Source: Fremontodendron californicum (taxonomy: Eukaryota > Streptophyta > Magnoliopsida > Malvales > Malvaceae). From it: a stretch of 64,000 nucleotides of DNA. Where the stretch lies: positions 18,393,010 through 18,457,009 of the forward strand of contig JAULJL010000002.1 of the NCBI GenBank assembly GCA_030761205.1, read 5' to 3'. The stretch's first letter is position 1. Each line of letters opens with the position of its first letter. Below the pieces are notes generated by a model. It was not told the origin of the DNA. It worked only from the letters and a program-made list of their open reading frames with translations, and made no database searches. The position numbers were made by a program, and so were the translations under genes. This document shows positions 56,891 to 64,000 of this stretch, one piece after another.

Positions 56891-58072
56891 TAGGAATTTT
56901 TTGGGTTTAGATGCATTTTTTTATTTTTTTATTTCATCAATTTTTTTCATCTAAATTAATATATATTTTTAATTTTTGTCCAATCATTTAATACCACGTG
57001 GACAATATATTTTTTGATTCCCGCTTCTGGTCTGACTGTATTTTTATCCACATCATTATAAACGTGGCTAATTTAATTTCATGTCAGCAGACAATTAACG
57101 GTTTTTTCTCTCTCTCACGGTTTCATAAAAATAAAAATTAAATTGGATATTAATAAATGTTTGAGAATTTAATTAATTATAAAAAAAATGATAAAAACTT
57201 AGTTGATTTTTGAATTATTGTTTAAGGGCTTACTTTATATATAAACCTAAAATTTAAAAGCCGAGACCCAATTACCCAATTTTTACAACGCTTTTCATTT
57301 TCCCTTAATGACCCCAAAAGTATACGATTTATCATTTTTACCCTCGTTCTTTCCACCGGTGTCTATGACTATGGGCTATGAGATAATGAGAATGAAGTGA
57401 TAAAAAGCTTAAAGAATGCGTTTGCTAATAGAAAAGAAAAAAAAAATTTGAATATGTTTAATATGAAAAAAGTAAGAGAAAAGAAAAGAAAAAATATAAT
57501 CATTTTCATTATTATTCACAAAAAATATGATTTGAATAATAAAAGAAAATGAAAAAATTGTGAGTCAATTATGCATATTTATAAAATTATTCATCATTTT
57601 TAAATATTTAAAGTTATAAAGATAATGATAAAATCTATAAAAAAAATATCATTTTTTTATTATATAAAATATTGAATAGAAAAAAAAATTACTTTTTATT
57701 TTCATACTATGATTTTTATTTTATCTTTTTCACATTTCTCTGCTTCAAATTTTTTATCTTTTTTTTTCATCCACTCAATCAAATCTTTGTTTAATCTTTA
57801 ATTTAATGAGACTTTTTTTGGGTCAAAATTGGTACGTTGAATCTGAAGCTGATGATGAAAATTTCTGTTTCTACGAAATTAAAGGATGGAAAAGAATAGA
57901 AACAGAAAGTGAGCATAATCATAAACATGTTTCCTCAACGGCTTATGAGAAATGTGGGGATAATCATGACTGCCCTTATTCTCTGACTCTCGGGCTCTGC
58001 TCTTTATATTCGATCTTCAGTCCTCACCCGTTAATCTAATCCCTCCTTCCCCACCCATTTGCATTAACAAAA
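56891..58072. other. AT-rich spacer, no gene supported
   Basis: A 77-codon ORF at 57806 (starting MRLFLGQNWYVESEADDENF) has no recognised domain and no upstream or downstream exon that I can support. The rest is AT-rich. Confidence 0.4.
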
Positions 58073-58255
58073 GGATTTTGCTAACCAGTATCTTAAGATA
58101 CTCATTAAGATTAATTAAAATATTATTTATAGTAAAAGTATTATATTAATTATAAAAATTGATAACTTTATTCAACATTTTTAATACATTAAATAGAGAT
58201 ATTATCACAATGATAACCTTAAAAAGTGCTCTTAAGGCACTTGTTAGTAAAATCC
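58073..58255. mobile_element. Mutator-like MITE, copy 2 (183 bp), perfect 9-bp TSD
   Basis: It runs from GGATTTTGCTAACCAGTATC to GCACTTGTTAGTAAAATCC, flanked by the perfect nonamer TTAACAAAA at 58064-58072 and 58256-58264. A 9-bp duplication is the mark of Mutator-like transposases. The interior (TTATTTATAGTA, GATAACTTTATT, GATAACCTTAAA) matches copy 1 along its length. Confidence 0.9.
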
Positions 58256-58264
58256 TTAACAAAA

Positions 58265-60100
58265 TGCAAAAAGTTTGGAACTTTGTTGTTTGCAATTGCA
58301 CATATTAATCTTTTTAGGACTTAGCTTAATATGGTTGTTAAAAAAAAAAAAAAAAAAGTTAAAAAAAAGTGTGTTTAAAAAATATAGTTTAAATTTTTTT
58401 AAGTATTTAATAATGTTGTGAAAACTTAAAATGTCCAAAAATATATGTTTAAAATAATAAAAGTTTAGAGATATAAAGATAATAAAGTTATTTTATCCAC
58501 AAACTAATTTTCAAACAACAAAAATTTCATTTTTTTGGTTTTTTTATTTGGGTTACTAAATCACGATTTCAATCGTAAAAACTAAAAGTTTTTATCTGTT
58601 TAACATTAAGGTTGCGATAAAATGAAATTTTTATTCTTAAAAATTATACCAACAGCAATACTAAACGACCTTAATATTAGTGTTGTATAAATTTATATTG
58701 AGTTATAATAGCATTCTTAATTCTAATACTATTGAATAATTTGTAGATTAATACTATAAAAATTTCTGAATTTTTAAAATTATTTTATGTTTGTCTAATA
58801 TACACAAATAGATACTGTTACATATCAAATGGCTAATGTTGATGTTTCTATTTACAAAAACCCATAAACTTTCTTGAGAGAACTTGAAAAACATGATGTT
58901 TATTAAGAATAATAGTTTAATGGTCTAATAGTGTAAAGTAATTTGTAGAAAAGAAATGAAAAATTAAAAAATTATTGGTAAGAAAATTTTAAAGACTTAA
59001 ATATCCTTAACTTATTCCTCTTTCATTTTGGATTTAATTAATTGCTTGTCTCTATATCGTTTTTATCTCAATTCCTCTTTCAACAGTCATACCCTAACAC
59101 AAATAGCTCTCAAAGCCTTGTTTCGCCAAGGCCAGGTTAGAATCTTTCATTGGTAATAATTTTTATCTCTTGGATGCTGGCGGCTTTGGCTTATATTTGG
59201 TCTAAGTTAATCATCTCTCAAGGGGAAACTTTGTTGAGATGTATACCATTAACCTTCCTTAGAAGCTGCCTTTACAGCTTTCCTTTTAAACTAAAGAATT
59301 TTCATTTGCTTTATAAATACTCACCAAGTTGTATCAACAGAGTTTGAAGGACTACTTTTATCTCACCCTGAAATATTGGATGTTGTTGTTATCCCATAAG
59401 TTGGGAGGGATATTAGCCCTTGGGTTGGGAGGGACTTTGAATCGATCGTAATTAAATGTTTTGAACAAATTTTTTTATGCTAGGACGCAACACCCCCTCA
59501 ATAATGTATGCAAATTTACTGAAATTTGTAAAAATAAAAGAAAAACTAAATGAAAAGGAGTAAGAAAGGAGGGAAGAAAGGCAAACAGGGAAAAAGTCGA
59601 GACAAAAAGGAAAGCTTTTCATTTTTAATAGGTTTCTTTCATTAAGGATAAATTGATCCTTGCTATATGCTCTTTTACAATTTTTTTTTTTTTTGTGAAT
59701 TATTTTTTATTATTAGATCATTTATAAGTTTTTGTTAATTAGAAGATATGTTTTTCAGATTTACCCAAATTTTTTTTTACGAAAACCCATAAAAGTAGAA
59801 GCCGGCTCAACCTCAACCTTATGCAACAGAAGTTTCCTAGGAAAATATCATCTACTATAATGAAAATTGAGTTCTTAAGGACTCATAAGGAAATTTTGAA
59901 TTTAGTTAAAGGATTTTATTGTTTTATTTTGATATCTTTTATGGATAATTTTGACTTTTTACAAAGAATCCTTAGAAACCCAAGGGTATTTCTTCAAATG
60001 TTCAAGATTTATTATTTATCCTATTTTGTTTTTTATTTGAGGCAAAAAAAAATGGCAAAAAATCAATAAATATATTATTAGTAATGAATAAATATTTTAA
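58265..60100. other. AT-rich spacer, no gene supported
   Basis: Only short ORFs without domain similarity are present (59150-59347, 59821-60069). No mobile-element ends were identified. Confidence 0.4.
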
Positions 60101-60104
60101 TTTT

Positions 60105-60400
60105 TTTTAGGTCAATTTAGGATTTGTACCGACCCGCTCGGATAAAAAAAAATAAAAAAAATAATTTTATTAATTATATTTATTTTAATTTTAAATGATG
60201 TATTTAAATGGTTTAGTTTGCACGTTGACTCGTGAGTCAGTTTAGGATCCGTACTTGATCTGTTCGGGAAAAAAGTTAATTTTTTTTATTCTACTAATTA
60301 TTTTAAATTTTAATTTTAAATGATGAATTTAAAGTAGTTGATTCGCACGTTGACTCGCGAGTCGGTTTAGGATTCGTACCCGACTCGCTCAGAAAAAAAT
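60105..60400 (+). repeat. ~120-bp tandem repeat with GACTCGCGAGTC palindrome (2.5 copies)
   Basis: The units share GTTTAGGATTCGTACCCGAC, CTCGCTCAGAAAAAAA, an AT-rich stretch with TTTTAATTTTAAATGATG, and GCACGTTGACTCGTGAGTCA. The GACTCGCGAGTC palindrome is complete in the last copy. The surrounding AT-rich sequence to about 61500 contains no supported gene. Confidence 0.8.
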
Positions 60401-61540
60401 GTTTTAAAAAAAAGAAAAATATATACTTTCTGCTAACTTATGTGAGAAAATCGATCATACGAGAGAATAAAATACAAATCATAATTTTATTTTCTTATTT
60501 TTTATATCTTATAATAAAAATATACAATAAAGTTTAAATATTTTTCAAAAATACATATAAATAACATTTGGAAATGCATTTGTATTATGTAATTTATAAA
60601 TAAATAATTTTCATTAATTTAATTTTTATAATTTAAAAAATATAATTATATAAATATAATTATATTTTAAAAATAAAATATATAAATAAATAATTATTAT
60701 TTAATAAAAAATATAAACTAAAATTAAAATTTATTATTAATAAAAAAAATTATAAAGAAAATTAAAAGTACCCGACAAAGCGAAGTTTTTTGGGTAAATA
60801 TGAAAAACATGCCCTACCTAAAGAAGTATTTGTTAAATGGTATAATGAATAAAAGTTATTTGAAAAAGAGAAATTAATAATTAGAAATTGTTATAAAAGA
60901 TATTGTAAAGACAAAATTATCTTTGATAAAAAAAACCTTCTCTTCTATTCTCTTTTCTTTTTCTTTTATTTTTTAATTTACTTTTTAATTAAAAAATATA
61001 TATTCTGAAAATCAAATTTTTTTAATTTTAAAAAATAAATTTTTAAAATTTTTATTTACTTTTCTTTAATTTAAAAAATTTGAAAAAATAAAAATAATAT
61101 GCCTAAAATTAATTTTTTTAAATTTTAAAAAAATATATATTTAAATATTTTATTTTTTAAATTTATTTTTAATTAAAATTTTAAAAAAAATAATATTTCC
61201 TTAATGAAAGAAAAAAGAAAAATAAATTTTTTCATTAAAGGTAATTTTATCTTTAAAATATCCTTTATAATAATTTTTAATTATTCATTTTTTTTTTCAA
61301 ATAATTTTTATTCATTAAATCATTTAATAATAATTTATTATTGAGGATATATTTTTCATATTTTTTTTTTCTAGTGATAAGTAGATTTTACGGATACTCC
61401 AATAAAAAATTGTATGTATACTATAGTATTTCTCACCAACTTTCACCTTTTTATTTTTTTCAGTTTTATTTTCTTACCTAATTAAGTAATTTATCTTATA
61501 TTCCCAAGGTTTTGCTTGTTGAAACCATTATCATTCTTCA
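60401..61540. other. Extremely AT-rich upstream region of the ZAR1-like gene
   Basis: Long A and T runs dominate. No ORF or element boundary is supported. The proximal promoter of the downstream receptor kinase should lie in the last few hundred bases. Confidence 0.5.
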
Positions 61541-61665
61541 ACACTTTTTCTTTTTCTTTCTCATCACTGTCTGTCTCAGCTTTCACACTCTCTCCTTCTC
61601 TCTTTCTTTCTTTTGAGTCTTCCATTGATTTCTTTGTGAAGCTTTCTTCTTCATTACTTAGTTTT
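61541..61665 (+). promoter_or_regulatory. CT-rich 5' leader/core promoter region of the ZAR1-like gene
   Basis: The tract contains CTTTTTCTTTTTCTTTCTC and CTCTCTCCTTCTCTCTTTC. Pyrimidine patches of this kind are common around transcription start sites and 5' untranslated regions of plant genes. No clear TATA box is seen within 50 bp. A possible splice donor AAAAAGGTAAGG at about 61678 might begin a leader intron, but this is not established. Confidence 0.4.
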
Positions 61666-61760
61666 TCCTGTTAGCCAAAAAGGTAAGGCCTTTGAACTCC
61701 AAGCTTTGCATTTTAATATTTTCTCTCCAACGGTCATATAGTTTCTCTTTGTTTGTGGAG

Positions 61761-64000
61761 ATGTTTTCTTTGGTTTTTGTGGTTCTAGCTCTCTTGAGCT
61801 TTCATGGTGTAGTGACTTGTTTGAATAATGAAGGGTATGCACTTTTTTCATTTAAGCAGTCCATTTACGAGGACCCTGAAGGATCTTTAAGTAACTGGAA
61901 CTCTTCAGATGACAACCCTTGTTCATGGAATGGGGTTACATGCAAGGAACAAAGAGTTGTTTCTGTTAGCATTCCAAAGAAGAAACTTTATGGGTTTCTT
62001 CCTTCTGCTTTAGGCTCTTTATCTGATCTTCGCCATGTAAATTTTAGGAACAATAAATTCTTTGGGGATTTGCCTATTCAGCTTCTTGAAGCTCAGGGGT
62101 TACAGAGTTTGGTTCTTTATGGGAATTCCCTATCTGGGTCTTTGCCAAAAGAAATAGGGAAGCTTAAATACCTTCAAACATTAGATTTATCTGAGAATTT
62201 CTTTAATGGCTCATTACCCTCGTCAATTGTTCAATGCAATAGACTAATGACCCTTGATCTCAGCCAAAACAATTTCACTGGTTCTTTGCCAGATGGGTTT
62301 GGGACTGGCTTGGTTTCTCTTGAAAAACTTGATCTTTCATTCAATAAGTTCAATGGTACAATTCCTAGCGATTTCGGAAATCTGTCTAGTTTGCAAGGAA
62401 CTGTTGATTTGTCTCATAATCTCTTCACCGGTTCAATCCCAGCTAGCCTTGGAAATCTTCCTGAGAAGGTTTATATTGATCTTACTTATAACAATTTGAG
62501 TGGGCCAATACCCCAAAATGGTGCTCTAGTGAACAGAGGACCAACAGCATTTATTGGGAATCCTGGGCTTTGTGGCCCCCCATTGAAGAACCCTTGTTCT
62601 TCAGATACTCCGGGTGCGAGATCACCTTCTTCATATCCGTTTCTGCCGAATAATCATCCACCTGGTCATTCAGATGATAATGAAGGTAAAAATGAGAGAG
62701 GGAGAGGACTAAGTAAGGGAGCTGATATTGCTATAATAGTGAGTGATATAATGGGAATATGCCTTGTTGGGTTGCTATTCTCCTATTGTTATTTAAGGGT
62801 CTGCTCATGTAGTAAGGATAAAGATGACCATGGTAATGGTAATGGTTTTGAGAAGGGAGGGAAGGGAAAGGAGTGTTTGTGCTTCAGGAAAGATGAGTCA
62901 GAGACTTTATCAGAAAATGTAGAGCAGCATGATCTTGTGCCACTGGATGCACAGGTGGCATTCGATTTGGATGAGCTGCTTAAAGCTTCTGCTTTTGTTC
63001 TGGGGAAGAGTGGAATTGGTATCGTGTACAAAATTGTGCTTGAAGATGAGCTTACCTTAGCTGTGAGAAGATTGGGTGAAGGGGGCTCTCAGAGGTTTAA
63101 GGAATTCCAGACAGAAGTAGAAGCAATTGGAAAGCTGAGGCATCCTAATATTGTTACTCTCAGAGCCTATTATTGGTCTGTTGATGAAAAGCTTCTCATA
63201 TATGATTACATACCTAATGGAAGTCTCGCCACTTCATTGCATGGTATGTTTCACCAAACCATCTTCCCACAATATATTTTTTTCTTTCTATTTCCTTCTG
63301 TTAGAACAGCAGTTAGTATATATATATATTTGTATTGTCCGATCTTTGTATTGATTGTCCCCCCATTTTCTTATCCTTATCAGGGAAGGTAGGAATGGTA
63401 TCATTCACACCGTTATCGTGGTCTGTTCGGCTAAAAATCACTAAGGGTATAGCCAAAGGCTTGCTTTATCTGCATGAATTCAGCCCCAAAAAATATGTTC
63501 ACGGAGATTTGAAGCCAAGTAATATATTACTTGACCCAAACATGGAACCACACATATCTGATTTTGGACTTGGACGACTTGCTAATATTGCTGGAGGGTC
63601 CCCAGCCATGGAATCTAACCGTATGCCTTTAGATAAACCGCAAGAGAGACTACAAAAGAGTGCTTCCTCAGAAGCTACCGCCGTTTATTCCTCTGCAAAC
63701 TTGGGATCTTATTATCAGGCTCCTGAAGCCATGAAAGTGGTAAAACCATCACAGAAGTGGGATGTCTACTCATATGGGGTAATCTTGCTAGAAATGATCA
63801 CAGGGAGATCACCTGTAGTTCATGTGGGTACCTCAGAAATGGATCTTGTTCATTGGATTCAGCTATGCATTGAAGAGAAAAAGCCGCTTTCAGATGTTTT
63901 AGATCCATATTTAGCTTCAGATGCAGATAAAGAGGAGGAGATAATTGCAGTTCTAAAGATCACAATGGCTTGTGTGCATAGCAGCCCTGAAAGAAGACCT
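61761..64000 (+). CDS. ZAR1: LRR receptor-like kinase, ZAR1-like (incomplete at window end)
   Basis: This is a plasma-membrane receptor kinase of the family of Arabidopsis ZYGOTIC ARREST 1, implicated in zygote division and brassinosteroid/calmodulin signalling. ATG at 61761 is chosen because it opens directly into a signal peptide (MFSLVFVVLALLSF). The frame is open upstream but has no ATG there. Exon 1 is 61761-63243, and exon 2 starts at 63384 and runs off the window. Order: signal peptide, LRR cap with NPCSWNGVTC, about six LRRs (for example LQTLDLSENFFNGSLPSSI), GNPGLCGPPLKNPC, a membrane segment near residues 320-346, and the kinase from residue ~402 (VLGKSGIGIVYK). The kinase has LAVRRL, with Arg436 where the beta-3 lysine is expected, HGDLKPSN in place of HRDLKPxN, an intact DFG and the later GSYYQAPE. 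The C-terminal end is outside the window. Confidence 0.95.

Noticed and set aside
1..64000. CRISPR arrays, tRNA or rRNA genes, operons
   Set aside because: None of the tandem repeats has unique spacers of uniform length, and no cloverleaf or rRNA core sequence was recognised; the window is plant nuclear DNA.

Overview
This is a gene-poor, AT-rich window of a eudicot plant nuclear genome, probably a rosid. The evidence is spliced plant genes (a ZAR1-type leucine-rich-repeat receptor kinase and a reticulon-like protein), plant Ty3/gypsy LTR retrotransposons primed by tRNA-Met, a CACTA transposon, several MITEs, and AT-rich introns and spacers. No bacterial operon, CRISPR array, tRNA or rRNA gene was seen.

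Layout. 1-8450: the 3' end of a Tat/Ogre-like gypsy element, made of a 3' untranslated region with a roughly 60-bp tandem array, a polypurine tract and a giant (about 4.7 kb) 3' LTR with its own internal tandem repeats. 8450-9317: a GACACG-type minisatellite and a duplicated 125-bp segment. 9318-13181: a complete CACTA transposon (perfect TIRs, ATG target duplication) that carries three spliced exons of a NIK-type LRR receptor kinase. 13828-19567: a probable reticulon-like gene in five exons, with a 4.9-kb first intron holding nested MITEs.

20191-47431: a 27-kb nest of retrotransposons. The host is a minus-strand array of short-LTR gypsy elements with five LTRs arranged (A,B)-internal-(C,D)-internal-E, flanked as a whole by TACTG. 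Both internal regions share the same pol deletion. A plus-strand solo LTR (TSD TGTTG) and a minus-strand TR-GAG-like non-autonomous element (TSD GCAAT) sit in the first copy. A 12.3-kb Tekay/Del-like chromovirus (TSD TAAGC) sits in the second, and its own 3' LTR holds a 2.76-kb solo LTR (TSD AGCAG). Each host copy supplies the empty site for the insertions in the other, so every boundary can be read directly.

47437-61500: AT-rich spacer with two copies of a Mutator-like MITE (one with a perfect 9-bp TSD), an unclassified repeat with paired GGATCGATCC palindromes, a hAT-like GGGCCGGGC MITE, a 319-bp tandem satellite carrying GACACG motifs, and a broken armadillo-repeat gene copy. 61761-64000 (cut by the window edge): the clearest intact gene, a ZAR1-like receptor kinase whose kinase domain lacks the usual beta-3 lysine and has HGD in place of HRD.

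The most noteworthy items are the CACTA element carrying a receptor ectodomain fragment, the LTR-doublet array with reciprocal empty sites, and the GACACG satellite with a related dispersed copy. I saw nothing I could defend as a wholly new biochemical system.
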